Shown here one piece after another: positions 34,571 to 43,969 of a stretch of 64,000 nt of DNA. The stretch spans positions 1-64,000 of the forward strand of contig PBMZ01000122.1 in assembly GCA_002722955.1 (NCBI GenBank), in the 5' to 3' direction. Below the pieces are notes generated by a model, which did not search any database, was not told the DNA's origin, and was given only the letters and a program-made list of their open reading frames with translations. The DNA is from Planctomycetaceae bacterium. Its GTDB lineage: Bacteria > Planctomycetota > Planctomycetia > Planctomycetales > Planctomycetaceae. How positions within the stretch are numbered: position 1 is the stretch's first letter; the number at the start of each line of letters is the position of its first letter. The translations under genes were made by a program, and so were the position numbers.

Positions 34571-35605
34571 TTACACGCCTTCGTCGTGAACGAATTGGAC
34601 CAAGGCTTTGACGTGATCAGGGTCGAGGCCCGGCATCACACCGTGTCCTAGATTAAAGATATGCCCCGGACGTCCTTCTGCGGCGTCTAACACCATGCGA
34701 GCCCGCTTCTTGATTTCCTCGATTTCCGCGAACAGGATGACGGGGTCCATGTTTCCTTGGACGGCAACGTCATGACCAACGATATTCCAAGCGTCCTTTA
34801 GGTCGATACGCCAGTCGATTCCGATGACATCACCGCCCGACTCTTTGACAAGCGGCAGCAACGACGGATTGCCGGTCAAGAAGTTGATGACCGGAGCTCC
34901 TTGGATTCCGTCCACGAGTGCCTTTGTGTGAGGCATCACGTATTCGCGATAGTCGGAAGGTGACAAACATCCCGCCCAGCTGTCGAAGATTTGGATCGCT
35001 TGGACGCCGGCTTCCACTTGAGCGTTCGCGTAATCGACCAAGCTGCGGACTAGGCAATCCATCAAGCTCTTCCAAGCCCCACGATCGCGATACATCATCG
35101 CTTTCGTGTTCTCGTAATGCCGCGAGCTGCCTCCCTCGATCGCGTACGAGGCTAATGTGAACGGAGCACCGCAGAATCCCAGCAACGGAATATCACCAGG
35201 AAGATCACGACGGATGAGCTTGACGGCGTCGAAAACGTAGCTCAGTTCATTCACGTCCTCGACGGCGCGAACGCGGTCCAAGTCCGACGTTTCTCGAATC
35301 GGGTTGTGAATGACGGGCCCCTCGCCCTTGGCGTATTCCAAGTCGAAGCCCATCGGCTGCAGAATCGGCAGCAAGTCCGCGAACAAGATCGCGGCATCAA
35401 CGCCAAGAACTCGCTGGGCCGTTAAGGTGACTTCCGCCGCCAACTCGGGTGTCTTACAAAGCTCGAGGAACGTGACTTTGTTGCGGACGGCCATGTACTC
35501 GGGCAGATAGCGACCGGCTTGTCGCATAATCCAGATCGGCGTGGTGTCGACAGGTTCGCGACGGACCGCTTTGAGAAATCGGCTGTTGTGAAGTTCTGGG
35601 GTCAT
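34571..35605 (-). CDS. hemE: uroporphyrinogen decarboxylase
   Basis: A 344-residue enzyme that decarboxylates uroporphyrinogen III to coproporphyrinogen III in heme synthesis. Full-length with the family signatures: [19 protein letters not shown] (Arg residues binding the substrate carboxylates), [19 protein letters not shown] (catalytic Asp), [30 protein letters not shown] and [10 protein letters not shown] with the conserved His. Soluble, cytoplasmic. It is transcribed alone on the minus strand, after the rhomboid gene. No other heme genes are near. Confidence 0.95.
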   Translation of the reverse strand: MTPELHNSRFLKAVRREPVDTTPIWIMRQAGRYLPEYMAVRNKVTFLELCKTPELAAEVTLTAQRVLGVDAAILFADLLPILQPMGFDLEYAKGEGPVIHNPIRETSDLDRVRAVEDVNELSYVFDAVKLIRRDLPGDIPLLGFCGAPFTLASYAIEGGSSRHYENTKAMMYRDRGAWKSLMDCLVRSLVDYANAQVEAGVQAIQIFDSWAGCLSPSDYREYVMPHTKALVDGIQGAPVINFLTGNPSLLPLVKESGGDVIGIDWRIDLKDAWNIVGHDVAVQGNMDPVILFAEIEEIKKRARMVLDAAEGRPGHIFNLGHGVMPGLDPDHVKALVQFVHDEGV

Positions 35606-35738
35606 TGGGTTTCGATTGTTGTGTCCCGTCGGGACTTCTTTGGTAGTGGCGGTTTCCAGCAGCCAACGTCAAGAACGGCGGTTCGAAGCCACCGCCACAA
35701 AGGCTTAAAGTGCTAGCCTACCGATTTGCTTAGCGAAC

Positions 35739-36965
35739 CTAAAGCGTCACGGATGACTCCAACGCGGCACTATCTGGACGCTCTGGATCCACCTTAGGGA
35801 TCGAATGGTCAAAGTCGGGAAAGTCATCCGGCGATGGTGTGAACTCAAGCTTTTCGGATGACATCGCTGGGGAATCCAAATCAAGGGCGATCGGTAGCGG
35901 TACTAAGTTGTCGGGACTGGTGTTGACACCGAGCCGCTCGGCCCAGGCATCGAAGTCATCGGGGAACTCTTTTCGTAGCGCGATTTTCGCAGCGCTTCGC
36001 TCTGTTTCGTTCATTGTTCTGTATAAACGGCGGCTAAGCAGCACGCCTTCCTCGAAACTACGATTGTGCTTTAATCCATTCAGCATTGTGGACCAGGCGA
36101 TCTCGGGGTGACCTGATGTTGCTTGCGATAACGCCAGCTCTCTCCACAGCGGCGCCAAACTTGGGTCTAGGCTCAACGCTTCTTGGTAGAGCATTATCTG
36201 TCGTCCCTTGTCGACTTTGTTGCCGAACAACTTGCGTTCTTGGACGGCTTCGTACCAATGGTATCGCCCGATCCAAAACGGATGCATGGCAAAGTAGATG
36301 GCCGGTATTAAGGCCAAGTGTCCCAAAGCCACCGGAAGTCTGAAGGGGTACGACGTTGACCTCACGTACCATGTTGCCAATCCAACAACGTAGCCATAAA
36401 CGAATCCCGAAAAGTGAGCTAGGTTCGCAATCGGCATCACTTCGGCGAGCGTCAATGGAATACAAATAAATAGCCAAGCCAGCCCCATCGTGACGACTCG
36501 ATCAGGAATCTCCTCGGCAACGGCTGGGTTAAAGCGTCGCAAGACCAACAGAGCCCCGAATTGCGCGAAGATCACGCCCGAGAATCCCACGGCATTGTTT
36601 TCTGGAAGGATCTCGGCAAGCGCCGTGATCATCGCTGCGAAGATCAAAAACACAAAGTGCCAGACCGGGTTCATCCGCCGTTCTAGCGACCTGGCGAAGT
36701 ACACCGCGCAAAGCATGTTCAGCCCAAGATGAAGTAGGCCGCCATGATGGAAGGAATTGATTGGGATCCGCCACCATTGTCCTTCCCATAAATTCAACGC
36801 GCCGGACAATTCTGGTTCGTTGGTTACCATCAATTGAGCAACCGCGCCGAAGTGCCATCGCGCATCGTCTCTGCTGACGCCTCCGATCATCGCTTTCGAT
36901 TCGACAGCGATGAACAAGCCGACACAAACGACCACGAATAGCAGTGTCACACGGATTTGACGCAT
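35739..36965 (-). CDS. rhomboid-family intramembrane serine protease with C-terminal TPR-like part
   Basis: A 408-residue protein. The first ~240 residues form a rhomboid with six or seven membrane helices. FHHGGLLHLGLNMLCAVYFAR is the conserved HxxxxHxxxN region, NAVGFSGVIFAQFGALL contains the catalytic Ser (GFSG), and NLAHFSGFVYGYVVGL contains the catalytic His. The cytoplasmic C-terminal half has TPR-like helices (IMLYQEALSLDPSLAPLWRELALSQA) and an acidic tail. It cleaves transmembrane substrates inside the membrane; its substrate is unknown. It is divergent from rodA, with 78 bases between the starts. Confidence 0.85.
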   Translation of the reverse strand: MRQIRVTLLFVVVCVGLFIAVESKAMIGGVSRDDARWHFGAVAQLMVTNEPELSGALNLWEGQWWRIPINSFHHGGLLHLGLNMLCAVYFARSLERRMNPVWHFVFLIFAAMITALAEILPENNAVGFSGVIFAQFGALLVLRRFNPAVAEEIPDRVVTMGLAWLFICIPLTLAEVMPIANLAHFSGFVYGYVVGLATWYVRSTSYPFRLPVALGHLALIPAIYFAMHPFWIGRYHWYEAVQERKLFGNKVDKGRQIMLYQEALSLDPSLAPLWRELALSQATSGHPEIAWSTMLNGLKHNRSFEEGVLLSRRLYRTMNETERSAAKIALRKEFPDDFDAWAERLGVNTSPDNLVPLPIALDLDSPAMSSEKLEFTPSPDDFPDFDHSIPKVDPERPDSAALESSVTL

Positions 36966-37043
36966 GGATTTTCCTATTTCCGCTCACAGGATAATTCATT
37001 ACATAACCAGCTGACAGGTTCATTTCTCATTTCAGATATAGCC

Positions 37044-38168
37044 ATGCTCCAACGCCTTCCATGGACGATTCTGATTACGGCTATCGCATTGATGCTTGCC
37101 GGGCTGTTGGGCATCGAGCGGGGTGACGACTTGTCCGGAATCGGTCAACTCCGAAGCCGGCAACTCGTTTGGATCATCTTGTCCGTGCCAGTCATGTTTG
37201 CGGCGATCGTCGTTCCCTATCGGCGGCTGCGACCGATGAGTTACTCGCTGTTCTTAGCGAGTCTGGTTTTGCTAGTGGCGGTCTTCTTCACGCGTCCGAT
37301 CAACGGAGCGCGTTGCTGGATTCCGCTTGGCTTTATGAACTTTCAGCCTTCGGAGTTGGCCAAGCTGGCGTACATCTTGTCGTTGGCACACTATCTGATG
37401 TATCGCCAGAACTATCGCCGGTTCACGGGACTGCTGGTGCCGTTTTTCTTGACGTTGGTACCGCTGGGGCTGATTCTGGCCGAGCCCGACTTGGGAACGG
37501 CGCTGCTGTTCATGCCCGTGCTGTTCTCGATGCTGTTCGCTTCGGGGGCTCGCCCGCGACACTTGGCGTTTGTCATCATGCTGGGGATTGCGATTTCCCC
37601 GCTCCTGTGGATGAAGCTGAATCCCGAGCAGAAGTCGCGAATTGTCAGCGTCTTTCGACAACAAGACGGTGGTGCAACACCGACCGGAGACGGATTCCAC
37701 CTTCACCAATCGAAGCGAGTTTTGGCACTCGGCGGCGTGTGGGGCAGCGCCGTCACGGGTATGCCGACTGATCAACCGCGAGCCTACTTGTTGCCGGCAG
37801 CTCGGACGGACTTCGTTTTTTGTTTGATTGGGGAACGGTATGGCTTGATTGGATGTGCGGCCGTTTTCAGCCTGTATCTAATTCTTTTCGGGCGAGGTCT
37901 CTGGATCGCCGCGGCCACTCGCGAGCCCTTTGGACGACTCGTCGCTGTTGGAATCGTGTCGCTGTTGGCTTCACAAACGATCATCAACACGGGCATGACC
38001 GTCGGGCTGATGCCAATCACCGGAATCACCTTGCCGTTGATGAGCTATGGTGGGTCGAGTCTTCTTTTTACCTGCTTGGCATTAGGCCTGCTGATGAATA
38101 TCGGCATGAGGCCTGGCTATGAAATCGCCAGCGATCCGTTCCGGTATTCTTCTCGCGGCAAGGCGTAG
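37044..38168 (+). CDS. rodA: rod-shape / SEDS glycosyltransferase RodA-like
   Basis: A ~374-residue SEDS-family membrane protein with about ten helices. INGARCWIPLGFMNFQPSELAKLAYI carries the NGARSWI/FQPSE signature, AEPDLGTALLFMPVLFSML is the second conserved block with the catalytic-site Asp, and MTVGLMPITGITLPLMSYGGSSLLF is the C-terminal signature. SEDS proteins polymerise peptidoglycan glycan strands together with a class B PBP. RodA is preferred over FtsW because planctomycetes lack FtsZ and typically keep RodA-like paralogues, but the assignment between the two is by inference. ATG 37044 is chosen; an upstream in-frame codon at 36957 would overlap the rhomboid start. No mreB or PBP gene is adjacent. 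Confidence 0.8.
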   Translation: MLQRLPWTILITAIALMLAGLLGIERGDDLSGIGQLRSRQLVWIILSVPVMFAAIVVPYRRLRPMSYSLFLASLVLLVAVFFTRPINGARCWIPLGFMNFQPSELAKLAYILSLAHYLMYRQNYRRFTGLLVPFFLTLVPLGLILAEPDLGTALLFMPVLFSMLFASGARPRHLAFVIMLGIAISPLLWMKLNPEQKSRIVSVFRQQDGGATPTGDGFHLHQSKRVLALGGVWGSAVTGMPTDQPRAYLLPAARTDFVFCLIGERYGLIGCAAVFSLYLILFGRGLWIAAATREPFGRLVAVGIVSLLASQTIINTGMTVGLMPITGITLPLMSYGGSSLLFTCLALGLLMNIGMRPGYEIASDPFRYSSRGKA

Positions 38169-38283
38169 GGCTCGCGCATCGACCATGTCGTGTTGTCGGA
38201 GTGTTGACAAATCGTCATGCCGCGCAGGACGATTGGCGAAGCTTCTAGATCCAATCTGCCCAAGAACATCCCACGAGGACATC

Positions 38284-39831
38284 ATGATCGACCACAAGTG
38301 GATTCTCGCTTTCATACTGTTGGCAATTTCTAATCTTGCCAGTGCGGCTGAGCGGCCGAATATCTTGTTTATCTATGCGGACGATCAATCGCATCGAACG
38401 GTCAGTTGCTATCCGGAAGCATACGACTGGATGAAAACGCCGCACATTGACCAGTTGGCCAAAAACGGTGTGCGATTCGCTCACGCTTACATCGGAACGT
38501 GGTGCATGCCGTCGCGGGCGACGATGTTGACGGGGCATCATCAATTCGGCATCAAGTCGATGCGAATGGAAGGCCAGTATCCCGGAAGCGAATACGATCC
38601 CAAACAATGTCGCTTTTGGCCCAGTGTCTTCAGAGCCAACGGTTACACAACGGCTCAGATTGGTAAGTGGCATACTGGCACGGACACGGGATATGGTCGC
38701 GACTGGGATTATCAGATCGTCTGGAACAGGCCAAGGCACGTGAAGAACGCCGGGGCTTACTTCTATGACCAACTGCTTGAGATCAACGGTGCGAAGGCGA
38801 AGAAGGTGCCGGGGTACTCGACCGATAATTACACCAAGTGGGCGGACGAATTTATTCGGGGCGAACATCGTGACGCTGACAAACCGTGGTTCTTGTGGGT
38901 TTGCTATGGGGCCGTCCATGGACCATTCACGCCAGCAAAACGACACCTTGACGCGTTCCCAGGCGTGACGATCAAGCCGCCGGCTGACATTTTTCCGCCT
39001 CGCCCAGGGAAGCCCAAGTACATGCAATTTGTCGAGTTTTGGGTGCGCGGCACCGATGGCAAACCGGAAATGAAAGGCGGTCAATTTGGCGGCAAGACTG
39101 TCGAGGGAGCGAAGGGAATCCATGGCAACTCGTTGGACGCATGGGTGCGCCAGTATCATCAAGGAGTGCTCGGCATTGATGACGGGGTCGGTCAATTGGT
39201 GAAGGCGTTGAAAGAGTCCGGGCAACTGGACAACACGCTGATCGTCTACACGGCAGATCAAGGCATGGCTTTTGGGCAGAAGGGCTTTTGTCGCAAGATC
39301 GCTCCTTATGACGGGACCATCCGAGCTCCCATGATTGTGAGCCTGCCGAGCAAGATCGCCTCGAACAAAGTCTGTGATTCGATCGTCGGCGGTTGCGATA
39401 TCATGCCCACCTTCTTTAGTTTCGCTGGCATCGATCTTCCCTGGAAAGTCCACGGTCACGACCTGTCGCCTTTGTTGAAGAACCCGGAAGCCAATTGGCC
39501 GCATCCAACGATGACGGTCTTCACGCAAAAGAAGTTCGGAGCGGACACCGACGTCATTCCCGAAAACAGCGGTCAGTACGACATGAGCGGAGTGCCCTGG
39601 TGGGTATCTCTGGCCAAGGGGCGATACAAGTACATCCGAAACCTAGTCAAAGGCGAGACCGAAGAGCTTTACGACTTAAGAGACGACCCCGAGGAACTCA
39701 CCAACTTGGCTCTTGATCCGCGCTTCCGTAAGCAGTTGACCAAATACCGTAAGGACACGGTTGCCGAGTTGAAGCGAACGGATGCCAAGATGGTCAAGTC
39801 GCTTCCGCCAACGATGGCTGAGTTACAATAG
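38284..39831 (+). CDS. exported type I sulfatase
   Basis: A 515-residue arylsulfatase-type enzyme. The signal peptide is WILAFILLAISNLASA. The Ca site begins with RPNILFIYADDQ. The maturation motif CMPSRATMLTG contains the Cys converted to formylglycine. IGKWHTG holds the conserved Lys/His pair and VYTADQGMAFGQKGFCRK the second metal Asp (Gln replaces the more common Asn/His), with a typical C-terminal YKYIRNLVKGETEELYDLRDDPEE. It hydrolyses a sulfate ester, probably of a marine polysaccharide. Planctomycete genomes encode many of these. It is monocistronic here. The SUMF1-fold protein at 60855 lacks active-site cysteines and is not its obvious activator. Confidence 0.9.
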   Translation: MIDHKWILAFILLAISNLASAAERPNILFIYADDQSHRTVSCYPEAYDWMKTPHIDQLAKNGVRFAHAYIGTWCMPSRATMLTGHHQFGIKSMRMEGQYPGSEYDPKQCRFWPSVFRANGYTTAQIGKWHTGTDTGYGRDWDYQIVWNRPRHVKNAGAYFYDQLLEINGAKAKKVPGYSTDNYTKWADEFIRGEHRDADKPWFLWVCYGAVHGPFTPAKRHLDAFPGVTIKPPADIFPPRPGKPKYMQFVEFWVRGTDGKPEMKGGQFGGKTVEGAKGIHGNSLDAWVRQYHQGVLGIDDGVGQLVKALKESGQLDNTLIVYTADQGMAFGQKGFCRKIAPYDGTIRAPMIVSLPSKIASNKVCDSIVGGCDIMPTFFSFAGIDLPWKVHGHDLSPLLKNPEANWPHPTMTVFTQKKFGADTDVIPENSGQYDMSGVPWWVSLAKGRYKYIRNLVKGETEELYDLRDDPEELTNLALDPRFRKQLTKYRKDTVAELKRTDAKMVKSLPPTMAELQ

Positions 39832-40002
39832 CGTGCATGCGGCAGAATGATCGCGTTCCTGAAGGTCAAGAGGGTCGTTGCTATGATCTCAGGCCCAACG
39901 GGCCTCATAGAACTTCCGAATCCGGGCAAAACCTGCTCTGAAAATGCTATAATCTTCACGCATTCTGAACGATGTCACCTTTCCACTTTTGGAGATGTTC
40001 TG

Positions 40003-42062
40003 ATGAAACTGATTCTTGGGACGCTCGCTGTGCTGGGACTCTTTCTTGCGCCGGCAACTACAAATGCCGCAGAGAAGTCGAAAAGGAGGACGACTCAGAA
40101 AATGTCAGCTTGAAGGTTGGTGACGTTGCCTATGAGGCTAAGCCTGTCGGCGAAGTCGCTCGCAAGAAGATCCTGAAACGCAGCCGTCAGATTGACGCAT
40201 TGATCGGCGAGCAACTCAAAGAGAATCAGCTCGAAAGAAACGCTAGGGCAAGCGACGCCATCTTCGTGCGGCGAGTCTATCTCGACGTTGTTGGACGTAT
40301 CGCCAGCTATTCAGAAGCTCGCGAGTTTCTTGATTCCGATGACGAGAACAAACGTGCCGCGTTGATTGACAAACTGCTTGATAGCGAGGGTTATGTCAGT
40401 CACCACTTCAACTATTTCGCGGACTTGCTTCGACTTCAGTCTCGCATGCGTTATGCACCCGCGCATTACTATCTGGATTTTGTCAAGAATTCACTGCGCA
40501 CCAACAAGCCGTACGACAAATTTGTTCGCGAGCTGATCACATCCAAAGGTTACACGTGGGATAACGGTGCGGCCGGCTACTACCTTCGCGACACGGGAAT
40601 GCCGTTGGACAACATGTCCAACACAGTGCAAGTCTTCTTGGGAACTCAGTTGGTTTGTGCTCAGTGTCACAACCACCCCTTCGATTCTTGGACGCAAAAG
40701 CAGTACTACCAATTGGCAGCGTTTACTTACGGCGTCGAGACTCGTGACCGTCGGATTCCTCAATTCCGAGAACTGCAGTCGATGCGGCGTGAAGGCAAAG
40801 TCGATCGCATGACGCTTTCTTCTGCTGGCCAATTGATTGGGGCATTGAGCTTCAAAGTCAATGAAACAGAACGATCTCTCCGGCTGCCGAAAGATTATCA
40901 ATATGAAGACGCCAAGCCGCTGGAAACCATCGATCCGAAAACAATCTTCGGCGACAACGTCGAAGTCCGTGATGGCGACAGCAATGCCGAGATCTACGCT
41001 CGCTGGATGACAAGCCCGAAGAATCCGCGGTTTGCAACCGTCATCGCGAACCGTTTGTGGAAGCGTGCTTTCGGATTGGGCGTGGTCGAGCCGGTTGACG
41101 ACTTCAAGGATGGCATCGACGCCTCGAATCCCGAGTTAATGGCTTACTTGTCCGAACAGATGATCGACTTGAAGTTCGATATGAAACAGTATCTGCGGAT
41201 GCTGCTCAACACAGAGACGTATCAAGCCGAAGTGTCCGTTGCCGAGGTCACAGACGACGATACCTATCATTTCCCCGGCCCCATCTTGCGACGCGCCTCG
41301 GCTGAGCAGATTTGGGATTCCTTACTGACATTGGCTGTGCCTGAGTTAGACGATCGCAAGGGTGTGCCGCAAATCTACAACCGATACGCCATTCGCGGTA
41401 AAGATTTGGTCGAGATGGAGATGGACGAAGTTCTTGAGAAAGCCGAAGAATTGGCCAAGCAGCGACAAGCCGGCTACGAGTACTATCAAAAGACTCGCGA
41501 GCTATCCAAGGAGATGCGCGTTGCGTATCGCACACAAGATCGCGACAAGATTCGCGAACTTCAACAGAAGATGGCCGAGATTCGCAAAGAGGTTTACGGC
41601 GAAGAATACGAGCAGCAAATGCAAATGCGACGCACGCAGCAACGCGATCAGTATCGCGAGACCGATCCGCGTTGGATGGGGCTTTCAAAGCAACTGGTTC
41701 GAGCATCCGAGTTGCCTTCGCCAGCGCAGCCTGGGCACTTCTTGCGACAGTTTGGTCAGTCGGATCGAGAAACGATCGAAAACGCAAACACGGAAGCCAA
41801 CGTGCCGCAAATCTTAACGATGCTCAACGGTCCGTTGTTTTATTCGTTGGTCAATCGCAACACGTTGATTGCGAAGAACTTGACCGAAGCCGAATCACGA
41901 CCTGAGAAGCTCGACGTCATCTTCTTGAGCATCTTGAGTCGTCGGCCAACTGAGCGTGAAACGGAATTGGCCATGGACAAGATTGCCGAACAGGGCACTC
42001 GCGACGCCACGGGTTTGATGTGGGCGTTGATCAACACTCATCAGTTCTTGTTCATTCAATAA
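40003..42062 (+). pseudogene. exported DUF1549/DUF1553 protein with an early frameshift
   Basis: ATG 40003 starts a signal peptide (MKLILGTLAVLGLFLAPATT). After AAEKSK the reading frame is lost within the AAAAGG at 40081-40086. The protein then continues in another frame to 42062: EDDSENVSLKVGDVAYEAKP, FVRRVYLDVVGRIASYSEAR, VCAQCHNHPFDSWTQKQYY (the DUF1549 heme-like motif), RFATVIANRLWKRAFGLGVV and LMWALINTHQFLFIQ (DUF1553). One base lost in an A run accounts for it, so a sequencing error is quite possible. The repaired protein would be ~686 residues, the normal length. DUF1501 follows 74 bases later, the classic planctomycete pair. Confidence 0.8.
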
Positions 42063-42136
42063 GACCGAATTTCATTGACGCGCGCTAAGGCGAGTCATTC
42101 AATCGAAGACACCATCTTAAATCCGAGGACTTTACT

Positions 42137-43429
42137 ATGAGCAAAACATTCCAATGCCTGGACGATGTTTCTCGACGAGAGTTTGCGGCGTTTGTGGCCA
42201 AATCATTCCTCGGCGTTGGTCTTTATTCCGCTTTGTCGCGCGACGTGGTTGCCGATGAATCCGAGTTCGCGACACTTCCTCAAGGCACTGCGAAGAACTG
42301 CATCTACCTTTATATGAATGGTGGAATGACGCACCTCGACACGCTCGATCCCAAACCCGGTGCCGAAACGCAAGGGCCGATCGAGGCGATCGAGACGTCC
42401 GCCAAAGGTGTCATGATCAGCGAGCTGTTGCCTGGATTGGCAAAGCACATGGATAAAGCGGCCATCGTTCGCTCACTCAGCTCGACGCAGGGTGCTCACG
42501 AGCGTGGCCAGTACTTGATGAAGACCAGCTACACCCAAAGAGGCACGATTCGACATCCCGCGATGGGGGCGTGGGTCTTGCGTTTGGGTGGCCAGACGAA
42601 CAAGTCGCTACCAGGCAATGTTCGAATCGGCAATGACAGCCGTCACCCCGGTGCTGGATTTATGGAGTCGAAGTACGCTCCGCTACCCATCGGCAATCCC
42701 GAATCCGGCCTGCAAAACAGCAAGGTTATGCGTGGTATTAGCACCAGCGAATTTGAACGTCGCGTGAAGCTTTCTAATGACTTCGATACGGAGTTCCGTG
42801 CCAAGTTCAATCAAAAAAAAGTGCGCTCGTACACAAACGCTTACAACGACGCCATCAAATTGATGAGCAGCAAAGAGTTGGAAGCGTTCAACATCTACAA
42901 CGAGAACGAGCGAACTCGGAATGCTTACGGTGACAATCCATTTGGACAAGGCTGCCTATTAGCAAGACGTCTGGTCGAGAATGACGTGCGGTTCATCGAA
43001 GTCAGTCTTGGCGGCTGGGACACTCACCAAGGAAACTTTGACCGAGTTCCGGAACGAGCTCAGATCCTCGATCAAGCTCTCTCGGCATTGCTAACGGATC
43101 TTGCCGACAAGGGAATGTTGAAAGAGACGCTGGTCGTGTTGGCGACGGAATTTGGCCGAACGCCCACCATCAATCAAAACGCCGGACGCGACCACTACCC
43201 ACGAGCTTTCAGTGGGCTCCTGGCGGGCGGCGGCATCAAGGGCGGTCAAGCATTCGGAGCGACGGACGCCAAGGGTGTTGAGGTCGAAGACGGTTTCACC
43301 GAAGTCCCCGAATTCAACGCAACCATCGCCAACGCGTTGGGACTGCCGTTGAAGAAAATCGTGCACTCGCCAACTAAGCGACCCTTCACCGTCGCCGATA
43401 AGTCCGATCCGATTTCGGCGTTGTTTTAG
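42137..43429 (+). CDS. DUF1501 protein
   Basis: A 430-residue complete DUF1501 protein. The N-terminus has SRREFAAFVAKSFLGVGLYS, a weak twin-arginine-type leader. Then come NCIYLYMNGGMTHLDTLDPKP, GAHERGQYLMKTSYTQRG, LLARRLVENDVRFIEVSLGGWDTHQGNF and VLATEFGRTPTINQNAGRDHYP. The family has an alkaline-phosphatase-like fold and is probably periplasmic, but its function is unknown. It lies 74 bases after the DUF1549/1553 gene and should share its transcript. It shows what the truncated copy at 150-584 has lost. Confidence 0.9.
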   Translation: MSKTFQCLDDVSRREFAAFVAKSFLGVGLYSALSRDVVADESEFATLPQGTAKNCIYLYMNGGMTHLDTLDPKPGAETQGPIEAIETSAKGVMISELLPGLAKHMDKAAIVRSLSSTQGAHERGQYLMKTSYTQRGTIRHPAMGAWVLRLGGQTNKSLPGNVRIGNDSRHPGAGFMESKYAPLPIGNPESGLQNSKVMRGISTSEFERRVKLSNDFDTEFRAKFNQKKVRSYTNAYNDAIKLMSSKELEAFNIYNENERTRNAYGDNPFGQGCLLARRLVENDVRFIEVSLGGWDTHQGNFDRVPERAQILDQALSALLTDLADKGMLKETLVVLATEFGRTPTINQNAGRDHYPRAFSGLLAGGGIKGGQAFGATDAKGVEVEDGFTEVPEFNATIANALGLPLKKIVHSPTKRPFTVADKSDPISALF

Positions 43430-43514
43430 GATTCGGCCGTCGTAGCTTCAGCCAAACTGGCAGGTGACGGCTACCGGATACGTATTCAACCTTGGGCAAT
43501 CGGCGGAATCACGC

Positions 43515-43574
43515 CGTAGGACGGACTTGAAGTCCGTCCAGAAACGAGGCGACGGACTACAAGTCCGTCCTACG
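43515..43574. repeat. inverted repeat after the DUF1501 gene
   Basis: 24-base arms (43515-43538 and 43551-43574) pair with a single mismatch around a 12-base loop; each arm itself contains ACGGACTTGAAGTCCGT-like internal symmetry. It is the main feature of the 344-base gap 43430-43773, whose remainder holds the tRNA-Gly promoter and nothing coding that I can see. It may serve as terminator for the DUF1549-DUF1501 transcript. Confidence 0.7.
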
Positions 43575-43731
43575 TGAAGTTGCCGAAGAATCTGGTTTGG
43601 AAATTCCGTAACTCGTCGCTTCTCGGGCTTTTCTCTAACCAGCATTTCAAGGCAAATTCGCCAGCAAAACCGCCTCGCCATCCCAATTCTCCGAAAGTTG
43701 GAACGGCCCTGCCAACTTTTTTCATTATCAC

Positions 43732-43759
43732 TTGCAAGGTATCCGTCGCTACCTATAAT
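43732..43759 (+). promoter_or_regulatory. sigma-70-type promoter of tRNA-Gly
   Basis: TTGCAA (43732-43737) and a consensus TATAAT (43754-43759) are separated by 16 bases. They end 14 bases before the first base of tRNA-Gly, so transcription would start about 7 bases before the tRNA. Confidence 0.8.
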
Positions 43760-43773
43760 CTGTATCTCTCGCT

Positions 43774-43845
43774 GCGGGAGTAGCTCAGTGGTAGAGCATC
43801 ACGTTGCCAACGTGAATGTCGCGGGTTCGAATCCCGTCTCCCGCT
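43774..43845 (+). tRNA. tRNA-Gly (GCC)
   Basis: A complete cloverleaf: acceptor GCGGGAG/CTCCCGC, D-arm AGCTCAGTGGTAGAGC, anticodon stem TCACG/CGTGA with loop TTGCCAA (anticodon GCC), TPSI arm CGGGTTCGAATCCCG, and discriminator T. CCA is not encoded. It has its own promoter and lies 124 bases before the trigger factor start. Confidence 0.95.
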
Positions 43846-43969
43846 CTCTTTCAAGGTTGCAGTGAAATTTGCGGTTGATTTCGATCGCTTGACCGGCGAT
43901 TGGTCGCCGCTTTCTTTATTTATTGGCGGTTTTTGCCCCGCCAACAGCCCGCACACAAGAGCCTCTCAC

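Noticed and set aside
35638-35702. Terminator between the rhomboid and hemE genes
   Set aside because: GTGGCGG-type arms can be paired only loosely, with several mismatches; too weak to list.
38245-39528. 427-codon minus-strand frame over the sulfatase
   Set aside because: Antisense shadow of a well-supported sulfatase; the composition is typical of a reversed coding sequence.
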